Made by a program: the position numbers and the translations under genes. Positions 1 to 5,980 of a stretch of DNA of 13,184 nucleotides are shown here, one piece after another (position 1 is the first letter of the stretch; the number at the start of each line of letters is the position of its first letter). Source of the DNA: UMGS973 sp963609975. Its GTDB lineage: Bacteria > Bacillota > Clostridia > Peptostreptococcales > Anaerovoracaceae. The stretch is from the NCBI GenBank assembly GCA_963609975.1, contig CAVDMD010000065.1, positions 1 to 13,184 on the forward strand. The letters are read 5' to 3'. A model generated the notes under the pieces. That model saw nothing but the letters and a program-made list of their open reading frames with translations, searched no databases and had not been told where the DNA came from.

Positions 1-74
1 TGATAGATAAAAAATTCTGGAACAGGCTTGCAGGTCTTTATGAGATGCATATAGGTATAGGTAAAAAATTTTAA
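1..74 (+). other. 3' end of an upstream reading frame, or short gene relic
   Basis: An open frame enters from the left edge and stops with TAA at 72-74, giving about 23 residues that begin IDKKFWNRLAGLYE. The KKFWNRLAGLYE stretch resembles the N-terminal region of small SAM-dependent methyltransferases, which would be odd for a C-terminus. The window starts with TG, so if the preceding base is A there would be an ATG here and the frame would be a 24-codon relic of such a gene. If not, it is simply the tail of an upstream gene. The terminator just behind it supports a transcribed gene end here. The sequence is too short to name a function. Confidence 0.35.
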
Positions 75-83
75 TCGTTAGAC

Positions 84-119
84 AGGGCAGTCCGAATGAG
101 GATTGCTCTAAGTTTTTTT
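84..119 (+). terminator. Intrinsic terminator upstream of comEC
   Basis: A ten-pair stem (84-93 with 100-109, including two G-T wobbles) has a six-base loop and is followed by seven T at 113-119. It closes the transcript that enters from the left. The end of its T-tract also forms the first bases of the next promoter's -35 box. Confidence 0.8.
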
Positions 120-146
120 GACAAATGTATTGCCAAATGATGTAAT
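118..146 (+). promoter_or_regulatory. Sigma-A-type promoter of comEC
   Basis: TTGACA at 118-123 and TGTAAT at 141-146 are separated by 17 bases. Transcription would start near 152. This leaves no room for a ribosome site ahead of the GTG at 159 but fits the ATG at 210. A weaker alternative -10, TATAAA, lies at 151-156. Confidence 0.6.
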
Positions 147-198
147 TAGATATAAAATGTGTATAGTGACACAGAAACAGCAGCAGAGCCGGCAAGTC

Positions 199-203
199 AG
201 GAG
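199..203 (+). promoter_or_regulatory. Ribosome binding site that decides the comEC start
   Basis: AGGAG lies six bases before the ATG at 210. The longer in-frame option, GTG at 159, has no Shine-Dalgarno sequence, and its extra 17 residues are polar and unlike the membrane start that follows. Confidence 0.7.
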
Positions 204-209
204 ATAAAA

Positions 210-2354
210 ATGAGAAGACCGGCAGTTTTAATAGCCTTTATAATGGCAGCAGTCATACTTGTGACAGACAGCATTGCGGGGTATACCGCAGACTGTATGG
301 AAAACTTTGAAGGTGATACCATTGCGGTGACAGGCAGAGTTACAGGCATAATCAAAAAAGATGACGAATATTACAAGCTGCAGCTTGCGGACGTCAGTAT
401 GATTTCCGGCAGCGGCAGCCAAAGCTACAAAAAGAAAATTCTTGTCAATGTGTATTCCGATATGGCAGACTACAGAAATTTTCTGTGGGACAGAGTATAT
501 GTGACAGGAGAGGTGTCCCTGCCCAAAGAGAAGACCAACCCCAATACCTTTGACTACAGGCGGTATCTCAAAAGCGTCGGAATAAGGTGCATAATAACAG
601 CAGATGATTTACAGACGGTGAAGCACGCAGGAGGCATAGCCGCTCTGCTTAAATCTGCCAAATCCCGTACAGCGGATATTTTTGAAAAAACTATCGGAGA
701 TGATGCAGCGGTTGTTATGGGGCTTCTGTTTGGAGAAACATCAGGAATAGACGAGGATATTATAGAAACCTTCAGGAGAGGCGGCACAGCCCATGTGCTT
801 GCCGTAAGCGGTCTGCATCTGGGACTTCTGTATTCGTTTCTGTGCAGATTCAAAAGAAAAAAACGAAGCATACCCGCAGACATTGCCATAGTGAGCGTAT
901 TAACGGCATATACGGCGCTTGCAGGATTTACGGCTTCCGTAGTAAGAGCATGTCTTATGATATTTATTCATATTGCGGGAAATCATTTGAACCGCAGATA
1001 TGACCTTGTATCCTCTGCCTGTGTTTCGATGATAATAATTCTGGCGGCACGTCCGATGCAGATATACAATGCGGGATTTCAGATGTCATTTCTTGCCGTT
1101 ATAACGCTTGGAATAATGATGCCTCTGATACAAAAAAAGATAAAAGGCATACTGCTGCCTATGATTGCAGTGCAGACAGGCATGGTGCCGTATACGATGT
1201 ATACGTTCAACTATGTGTCGCTTACATCAGTCATAAGCAACATACCGGTATACTTTATCGCGGCGGCGATGATACCGGCAGGTATTGCGGTAATCGGGCT
1301 GTGCTGGCTGCCTGCCGCAGCGCAGCCGGTGGCAGCGCTTGCAGGCGTGCTTGTAAAGCTGCTGCTGTGGTGCAATGATTTCACATATATGGGCGGAGTG
1401 TTTACATTTGATGTGGCAAGCCCCTCTGTATTATTACTGTCCGTCTATTATATATTTGTATTCTATATATGCTCGGAGGCGGGGCAGATAGCATTAATCA
1501 GGCGAAGCTATAAAAAAATCGCAGCGGTATTTGCCGCGGCTGTAATATGCGGCGCAGGCTGCAGCATATACCTTTCGGACGGATTTGAAAAAACGGACAT
1601 GGTCTTTGTGGATGTGGGGCAGGGCGACTGTCTGCATATAAAAGCGGGAGGCAAAAATATCCTCATAGACGGCGGAGGCAATTTTAACTACAATGTGGGC
1701 AAAAGCACCCTCAAACCTTATCTTCTCAAAAACGGCGTAACCAAAATAGATATGGCGATTGCAACACATCTTCATACAGACCACTATCAGGGTCTCAAAG
1801 AACTGTCACAGACATACAGGATAAAAAAACTCGGCGTCTATGAGGCAAACAGTGTTAATGAAAATCACCTGAAAAAAGAATTCAGAACAGATGACATAGT
1901 GTATCTTGCAGCGGGAGATGTAATAAACATCGGCAGGAGTGCGTATATTGAGGTACTCAGCCCGGCCGGAGGCAATGCTCTTGATGAGGAAGACGAAAAC
2001 AAAAACAGCCTTGTTCTGAGAGTGACTGTCAGAGGCGTCAGTGTGCTTATGACAGGTGACATTGATGAAAGCGGTGAAAAAGCTCTGATATCGGGTACAG
2101 ATGTTAAATCAGACATACTGAAAGTGGCTCACCACGGCAGCAGATACAGCTCCTGTGAGAAATTCATACAGGCTGCGGCTCCGGAAATTGCAGTGATACA
2201 GGTGGGCAAAAACACCTACGGGCATCCGTCGGAGGAAGTGATAAAAAGGCTTGAGGAGCACAAAGCAACCGTATTAAGGAATGACAATATGGGAGCAATA
2301 GGTATCACAGTAGAAAAAAATTCCGAAATGAAAATAACAACCATGCGAAAATAA
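210..2354 (+). CDS. comEC: ComEC/Rec2 family DNA internalization protein
   Basis: This is the inner-membrane channel that takes up single-stranded DNA during natural transformation. From the ATG at 210 it has 714 residues, a normal length. It begins with a hydrophobic segment, then an OB-fold region (DUF4131, roughly residues 35-130). The multi-pass Competence domain follows, with the signature VSGLHLG at 199-205, and several more membrane segments run to about residue 450. A soluble metallo-beta-lactamase domain fills the C-terminus. It has DVGQGD at 468-473, the metal motif H520-x-H522-x-D524-H525, a MTGDIDESGE segment and AHHGS with H641-H642, so the nuclease-like site looks intact. The family assignment is very secure. 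Whether the strain is competent cannot be told from this gene alone, because many non-transformable Clostridia keep comEC. A start at GTG 159 is possible but less likely. No terminator is visible before the next gene's promoter. Confidence 0.95.
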   Translation: MRRPAVLIAFIMAAVILVTDSIAGYTADCMENFEGDTIAVTGRVTGIIKKDDEYYKLQLADVSMISGSGSQSYKKKILVNVYSDMADYRNFLWDRVYVTGEVSLPKEKTNPNTFDYRRYLKSVGIRCIITADDLQTVKHAGGIAALLKSAKSRTADIFEKTIGDDAAVVMGLLFGETSGIDEDIIETFRRGGTAHVLAVSGLHLGLLYSFLCRFKRKKRSIPADIAIVSVLTAYTALAGFTASVVRACLMIFIHIAGNHLNRRYDLVSSACVSMIIILAARPMQIYNAGFQMSFLAVITLGIMMPLIQKKIKGILLPMIAVQTGMVPYTMYTFNYVSLTSVISNIPVYFIAAAMIPAGIAVIGLCWLPAAAQPVAALAGVLVKLLLWCNDFTYMGGVFTFDVASPSVLLLSVYYIFVFYICSEAGQIALIRRSYKKIAAVFAAAVICGAGCSIYLSDGFEKTDMVFVDVGQGDCLHIKAGGKNILIDGGGNFNYNVGKSTLKPYLLKNGVTKIDMAIATHLHTDHYQGLKELSQTYRIKKLGVYEANSVNENHLKKEFRTDDIVYLAAGDVINIGRSAYIEVLSPAGGNALDEEDENKNSLVLRVTVRGVSVLMTGDIDESGEKALISGTDVKSDILKVAHHGSRYSSCEKFIQAAAPEIAVIQVGKNTYGHPSEEVIKRLEEHKATVLRNDNMGAIGITVEKNSEMKITTMRK

Positions 2355-2363
2355 AGACCGGTG

Positions 2364-2392
2364 TTGACATATGTACGGGTAATTGTTAGAAT
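2364..2392 (+). promoter_or_regulatory. Promoter of the C26 lipoprotein gene
   Basis: TTGACA at 2364-2369 and TAGAAT at 2387-2392 have a 17-base spacer, and a TG dinucleotide at 2384-2385 makes an extended -10. It starts ten bases after the comEC stop and predicts a short untranslated leader of about 20 bases. The lipoprotein gene is therefore probably transcribed on its own as well as by read-through. Confidence 0.7.
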
Positions 2393-2419
2393 ATTAAAAA
2401 ATATTTCAGGAGGTGTTAT

Positions 2420-3232
2420 ATGAACAGAAAATCTATTAAACTGATTTCACTTGTAATGGTATTTGTTCTGGCGGCTTTTTTCACTGTGGGCTGTGGCAGC
2501 GACAACCGGACTTCTGACAAAACGGCAGTCGGAATTTCATGGTGTGAAGATATTACCGTAGATGAAAGCGAGTATTCTGAGGACCTTCAGGCATACATTA
2601 CTGCTGTCGAAAAAGCGGGAGGCCGGCCGGTTCTGCTTGATTTGTACGAAAGCAGGGAGGAAGCCGATAAAGCTCTTGAGAGTATTGACGCTTTGATTAT
2701 TACAGGCGGTGAGGATATAAACCCCGAATATTACAACGAGGAGCCTGTAGAGGAGCTTGAGGATGTCAATACTGCAAGAGATGTTTCGGATATGCTGCTT
2801 GTGGAAGCCGTAACAGATACTGATATTCCGGTACTGGCGATATGCAGAGGGTGCCAGCTTCTGAACGTGGCGGCAGGAGGCAGTCTTACACAGGATATTC
2901 CTTCACAGCTGGATACAGGGAATGAAGAACACAGAAGTGCGGATCTTATAGATTTTGCATATCACAATATCAATATAGAACATGGGTCAAAACTCTATGA
3001 CATCATGGGCGAAGACACACTTGAAGTCAATTCATGGCATCATCAGTGTATCAGCGAACTCGCAGACGGATATACAGTATCGGCAATCTCAGATTACGGT
3101 ATAATCGAAGGAATCGAAAGAGATGACAAAGATTTCTTTATAGGAGTACAGTTTCACCCCGAATGGCATGTTGTCGATGGCGATATGGAGTTTATCAAAC
3201 TGTTTGAGGCTCTGATTGAACATTCGAGATAA
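2420..3232 (+). CDS. Lipoprotein of the peptidase C26 (gamma-glutamyl hydrolase/PuuD-like) glutamine amidotransferase family
   Basis: A 270-residue class I glutamine-amidotransferase-like hydrolase. Known C26 members cleave gamma-glutamyl amide bonds, for example gamma-glutamyl-GABA in putrescine breakdown. Residues 1-25 form a lipoprotein signal peptide: positive N-terminus, hydrophobic core, and lipobox TVGC with the lipidation cysteine at 25. The mature enzyme should therefore be anchored outside the membrane. The catalytic triad is visible as C142 in AICRGCQ plus H246 and E248 in QFHPEW. TGGEDINP (95-102) is the family's substrate-side loop and NSWHHQ (204-209) is also typical. The ribosome site AGGAGGT lies five bases before the ATG. 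PuuD-type enzymes are usually cytoplasmic, so the lipoprotein signal is the unusual point. The substrate is unknown; extracellular gamma-glutamyl peptides or folate polyglutamates are possible. It has its own promoter and terminator, so a functional link to comEC or holA is not implied. Confidence 0.88.
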   Translation: MNRKSIKLISLVMVFVLAAFFTVGCGSDNRTSDKTAVGISWCEDITVDESEYSEDLQAYITAVEKAGGRPVLLDLYESREEADKALESIDALIITGGEDINPEYYNEEPVEELEDVNTARDVSDMLLVEAVTDTDIPVLAICRGCQLLNVAAGGSLTQDIPSQLDTGNEEHRSADLIDFAYHNINIEHGSKLYDIMGEDTLEVNSWHHQCISELADGYTVSAISDYGIIEGIERDDKDFFIGVQFHPEWHVVDGDMEFIKLFEALIEHSR

Positions 3233-3243
3233 CAGTATATTTT

Positions 3244-3272
3244 ATGCTCTCTGTTTTCAGGAGAGCATTTTT
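3244..3272 (+). terminator. Intrinsic terminator after the C26 lipoprotein gene
   Basis: A perfect eight-pair stem (ATGCTCTC at 3244-3251 with GAGAGCAT at 3261-3268) has a nine-base loop and ends in a run of T to 3272. It begins 11 bases after the stop codon. Confidence 0.85.
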
Positions 3273-3287
3273 GCGGTAATTACAGCC

Positions 3288-3316
3288 TTGCAAACACCCC
3301 GGCGGACCTGTATAAT
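3288..3316 (+). promoter_or_regulatory. Promoter of holA
   Basis: TTGCAA at 3288-3293 and a perfect TATAAT at 3311-3316 have a 17-base spacer, between the preceding terminator and holA. Expected start of transcription is near 3323, about 29 bases before the ATG. Confidence 0.7.
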
Positions 3317-3351
3317 TGATGTATATAAAACTACCGGATTGAGGGGCGATT

Positions 3352-4359
3352 ATGTCAGAACACGCATTCAAAAGAATAGGCAGAGATATCAGAGAGGGTC
3401 GCATCGGCAGCCTCGTTTTACTGTACGGCAAAGAGCAGTACCTTGTTAACTGGGCGGAGGAGCTGCTGGTATCGACATATATAAATCCCGCCACAAAGCA
3501 GATGGATTATACAGTATTTGATGCGGCATCTGCGCAGGCAGCCGAAATCCGGAACGCATGTGAAACCATAGCAATGCTTTCCGAAAAAAGAATAGTGACC
3601 GTAAGGTTCGGGGTGAAATCCGGATTAAAACCGGCTGATATTCTGAACGATTCGGAGAAGCTGCCTGCAGAGACGCTGATGATACTTGTATTTGAAAAAG
3701 AGGAGCTTGATAAGGATATCCTCAAAGCAGCGGACGGCAAGGCTTTGGTATATGATTTTGCTTCTCTTGATGACAGGCTTCTCAGAGCCTTTATAGGCAA
3801 GAGAGTCAGAGCCGAGGGCAAGACCATAGGCAATGCGGCTGCAAGAGCATTTATAGAGTCAAGCGGATATTTTCACAAGGACAGCGACTACACTCTTTAC
3901 AACCTCGAAAACGACCTTAAAAAAACAGCGGCATACTGCACAGGCGAGGAGATAACCGCAGAGGACATAGATACCGTTACAAACGGCAGCATCGAAAAAA
4001 ACATATTTGCACTTGTTGATGCAGTCAGCAGAAACCGCAAGGATGAAGCCTACAGAATGCTCAGCAGTCTCATTTCCGGAGGGGATTCGATCTACCATAT
4101 GCTTTCAATGATTATCGGGCAGTTTGAAATCATTCTTTCCGTTAAAGAGCTGAGAGAAAAAAGCATGAACAGTGCGCAGATTCAAAAAGCACTCAGAATA
4201 CACGAATACAGAATCAAAAAAGCTGTTCCTCTGGCTGACAGATATTCGGTAAAGGAACTAAAGCGCATACTGATAAATGCGTATGAAATAGATAACAGTT
4301 ACAAGTCGGGGCTTATGGAAGACCGGCTTGCGCTGGAGCTTTTTATAGCGGAGATATAA
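3352..4359 (+). CDS. holA: DNA polymerase III delta subunit
   Basis: The delta subunit of the replicative clamp loader opens the beta sliding clamp during chromosome replication in the cytoplasm. The 335 residues match the usual length. The N-terminal AAA+-like domain carries the family's opening pattern LVLLYGKEQYLVNWAEELL near residues 22-40. It has no Walker A motif, as expected for delta. The segment SEKRIVTVRF (about 78-87) and the helical C-terminal third, ending EDRLALELFIAEI, also fit the family. The ribosome site GAGGGG precedes the ATG by five bases. The gene has its own promoter, and the following exporter gene begins two bases after its stop, so those two share a transcript. holA often follows comEC in Bacillota; here the C26 lipoprotein gene intervenes, and the usual rpsT is not seen next to it. 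Assignment is secure; overall sequence similarity within this family is always low. Confidence 0.9.
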   Translation: MSEHAFKRIGRDIREGRIGSLVLLYGKEQYLVNWAEELLVSTYINPATKQMDYTVFDAASAQAAEIRNACETIAMLSEKRIVTVRFGVKSGLKPADILNDSEKLPAETLMILVFEKEELDKDILKAADGKALVYDFASLDDRLLRAFIGKRVRAEGKTIGNAAARAFIESSGYFHKDSDYTLYNLENDLKKTAAYCTGEEITAEDIDTVTNGSIEKNIFALVDAVSRNRKDEAYRMLSSLISGGDSIYHMLSMIIGQFEIILSVKELREKSMNSAQIQKALRIHEYRIKKAVPLADRYSVKELKRILINAYEIDNSYKSGLMEDRLALELFIAEI

Positions 4360-4361
4360 CA

Positions 4362-5255
4362 ATGAACAGACAGGTGAAGGCGGATATGGTGCTTGCCTCG
4401 GTGACATTATTCTGGGGAGTTTCATATCTGCTTGTTGATATAGCTCTGACTGAGACAGAGCCGTTTACTCTTAATTTCATCAGATTTTTCGGAGCTTTCG
4501 TCATAGCGGCGACAGCTTTTTTTCCTAGGATAAAAAACGTCAGCAAAACAACGCTTGCATACAGCGCGCTGATAGGGCTGATACTCGTGTTTGTGTATAT
4601 AGGGTCAACCTTCGGAATCATGTATACCAGCCTTTCAAACGCAGGATTTCTGTGTGCTCTGAGCTGTGTGTTTACGCCGGTTTTCGGCTTCATATTCAAA
4701 AAACAGAAACCCGGCAGGAAATTCATATTTGTTATCGTTATCTGCTTTGCGGGGATTGCGCTTCTGTCGCTTGACGGGAATCTGAGACCGGCACCTGGTG
4801 ATATAATCTGTCTTTTGTGTGCGGTGTCATATGCTGCCGATCTGCTTGTGACCGAAACAGCTGTGAACAGGGAAGAAGTCGATGCGTTTCAGCTTGGAGT
4901 GTTTCAGCTGGGATTCACAGGAATTTTCTGCCTTGCAGCAGCGTTTGTGCTCGAAACTCCGAGGCTGCCGCAAAGCCCGAAGGTGTGGGCTGCGGTGCTG
5001 TTTCTTGCTGTATTCTGCACAGGTACAGCATTTGTGGCGCAGACTGTGGCACAGCAGTATACATCAGCATCAAGAGCAGGTGTAATATTCACCTTAGAGC
5101 CTGTGTTTGCAGCGATTACCGCATATTTTTTTGCGGGAGAAAGACTGATCCCGCGAGCCTATGCAGGTGCGGCGCTTCTTTTGATTTCGCTTCTCATAAT
5201 GGAAGCCGATTTGAACAGAATCACTAAAAAGCTATTCCGAAAACGAATAGAATGA
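4362..5255 (+). CDS. EamA/DMT-superfamily membrane transporter
   Basis: A 297-residue integral membrane protein of the drug/metabolite transporter superfamily, usually exporters of amino acids or other small metabolites. It shows the expected duplication of two EamA repeats. The first runs about 8-130 and starts with LFWGVSYLLVDIAL. The second runs about 145-280 and contains the typical LEPVFAAITAYFFAGERL region near 245-262. About ten hydrophobic segments can be counted. The short basic C-terminus (KKLFRKRIE) suggests a cytoplasmic end. Its ribosome site (GGAG at 4350-4353) lies inside the end of holA and the gap between the genes is two bases, so it is translated from the holA message. The substrate cannot be inferred. 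No convincing terminator follows; only a six-pair stem without a T-run lies at the end of the gene. Confidence 0.88.
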   Translation: MNRQVKADMVLASVTLFWGVSYLLVDIALTETEPFTLNFIRFFGAFVIAATAFFPRIKNVSKTTLAYSALIGLILVFVYIGSTFGIMYTSLSNAGFLCALSCVFTPVFGFIFKKQKPGRKFIFVIVICFAGIALLSLDGNLRPAPGDIICLLCAVSYAADLLVTETAVNREEVDAFQLGVFQLGFTGIFCLAAAFVLETPRLPQSPKVWAAVLFLAVFCTGTAFVAQTVAQQYTSASRAGVIFTLEPVFAAITAYFFAGERLIPRAYAGAALLLISLLIMEADLNRITKKLFRKRIE

Positions 5256-5290
5256 TAAACAAAAATTTAACAAAGTCAATATTGTGTCTG

Positions 5291-5319
5291 TTTACAACTT
5301 GTATACAAGATGATATAAT
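5291..5319 (+). promoter_or_regulatory. Extended -10 promoter of the bifurcating transhydrogenase operon
   Basis: TTTACA at 5291-5296 and a perfect TATAAT at 5314-5319 have a 17-base spacer, with TGA directly before the -10 (extended -10). Transcription would begin near 5326, leaving a leader of about 130 bases before the first gene. Confidence 0.75.
5298..5309. promoter_or_regulatory. Perfect 12-base palindrome in the promoter spacer, candidate operator
   Basis: CTTGTATACAAG reads the same on both strands and lies entirely between the -35 and -10 boxes. A repressor bound there would block RNA polymerase. The core TTGTATACAA resembles sites bound by FadR-type GntR regulators, whose half-sites carry GT and AC around a short centre. 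That is a pattern resemblance only; no regulator gene is present in the window. Confidence 0.5.
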
Positions 5320-5329
5320 GATTCTACTA

Positions 5330-5417
5330 TTGAAATACGTCCGGCACAGCTTGCGTATTACAATATTTTCAACTGTGATGTGATGAAATCATGTATGCGG
5401 CAGCGCGCATGGTTTTT
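5330..5417 (+). promoter_or_regulatory. Structured 5' leader with attenuator-like hairpin
   Basis: The untranslated leader holds two candidate structures. The first, about 5330-5375, pairs TTGAA/TTCAA and ATACG/CGTAT around a variable loop. The second pairs 5390-5399 with 5404-5411 (eight pairs, two-base bulge, loop GCAG) and is followed by five T at 5413-5417, the form of an intrinsic terminator placed about 40 bases before the first start codon. It could be an attenuator or simply a structured leader. It matches no riboswitch class that I can recognise. Confidence 0.4.
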
Positions 5418-5446
5418 AATTGCATTTAGATATTTACATAAACAAT

Positions 5447-5453
5447 AGGAGGT
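5447..5453 (+). promoter_or_regulatory. Ribosome binding site that sets the start of the first subunit
   Basis: AGGAGGT lies five bases before the ATG at 5459. This rules out the longer in-frame reading from a TTG at 5420, which would place the ribosome site inside the coding region. Confidence 0.85.
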
Positions 5454-5458
5454 CAAAA

Positions 5459-5968
5459 ATGAGCAGTCAGTGTTGTTGCGGAGGCGATAAGGCAAACGCA
5501 TTTACAGAATTGGCACCGGTACTTGAAAAATACGCCAAGGTTCCGGGAAGTCTGATTACGATATTGCAGAAAACACAGGACATTTACGGATACCTTTCGG
5601 TGGATGCCATTAACTACATTTCTGAAATGACGGGAATCAGACCTGCAAAGATTTATGGAGTGGCTACCTTTTACTCACAGTTCAGATTGAAGCCTATAGG
5701 CAAATATCTGATTATGCTGTGTCAGGGTACGGCCTGTCATGTTAACGGATCAAAAATGATAGAAGAGGCTGTATGCGAGCATCTTGGCATTTCTGACGGT
5801 GAAACAACAGAAGATGGTATATTTACACTTAACAACGTAGCCTGTCTGGGCTGCTGTTCGCTTGCACCCGTAATGATGGTAAAAAGCGCGGAGGGTGATG
5901 AAACCTACGGTAATCTTACCAAAGACAAAGTAAGAAAAATTCTTGATGAAATCAGAGAAGGGGCATAG
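5459..5968 (+). CDS. stnA: NuoE/HydC-like [2Fe-2S] subunit of an electron-bifurcating transhydrogenase (Stn-type)
   Basis: A 169-residue thioredoxin-fold ferredoxin related to NuoE of complex I and to HndA/HydC of bifurcating hydrogenases. It should carry electrons to or from the FMN subunit encoded next. The N-terminal half has the helical region with ILQKTQDIYGYLS (35-47) and the KIYGVATFYSQF motif (64-75). The cluster ligands are C88 and C93 in CQGTAC, plus C129 and C133 in CLGCC, giving the family spacing C-x4-C and C-x3-C. The N-terminus has an extra SQCCCGGD cysteine patch of unknown use. The three genes are nearly contiguous: the ribosome site of the next gene overlaps this stop. The family is certain. 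Assignment to a transhydrogenase rather than a hydrogenase or formate dehydrogenase rests on the third gene. The symbol follows the Sporomusa Stn complex as I remember it. Confidence 0.85.
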   Translation: MSSQCCCGGDKANAFTELAPVLEKYAKVPGSLITILQKTQDIYGYLSVDAINYISEMTGIRPAKIYGVATFYSQFRLKPIGKYLIMLCQGTACHVNGSKMIEEAVCEHLGISDGETTEDGIFTLNNVACLGCCSLAPVMMVKSAEGDETYGNLTKDKVRKILDEIREGA

Positions 5969-5974
5969 GAGGTG
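5967..5974 (+). promoter_or_regulatory. Ribosome binding site for the FMN subunit, overlapping the previous stop
   Basis: AGGAGGTG overlaps the last two bases of the preceding TAG and lies six bases before the ATG at 5981. The in-frame GTG at 5972 is part of this ribosome site, so ATG 5981 is the better start. The overlap suggests translational coupling. Confidence 0.8.
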
Positions 5975-5980
5975 AACAGT

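Noticed and set aside
159..209. Longer comEC starting at GTG 159
   Set aside because: No ribosome site precedes it, it lies almost on the predicted transcription start, and the ATG at 210 has AGGAG at ideal distance.
5232..5250. Terminator at the end of the EamA gene
   Set aside because: CTATTC/GAATAG forms only six pairs, lies inside the coding end and has no T-run.
5269..5292. Rex redox-repressor site upstream of the operon
   Set aside because: Rex would be biologically attractive, but its TTGT...ACAA arms with the right spacing are absent; the dyad here has the opposite arm order.
5420..5458. Longer first transhydrogenase subunit from TTG 5420
   Set aside because: It would place the strong AGGAGGT ribosome site inside the gene; ATG 5459 is clearly better and gives a normal family N-terminus.
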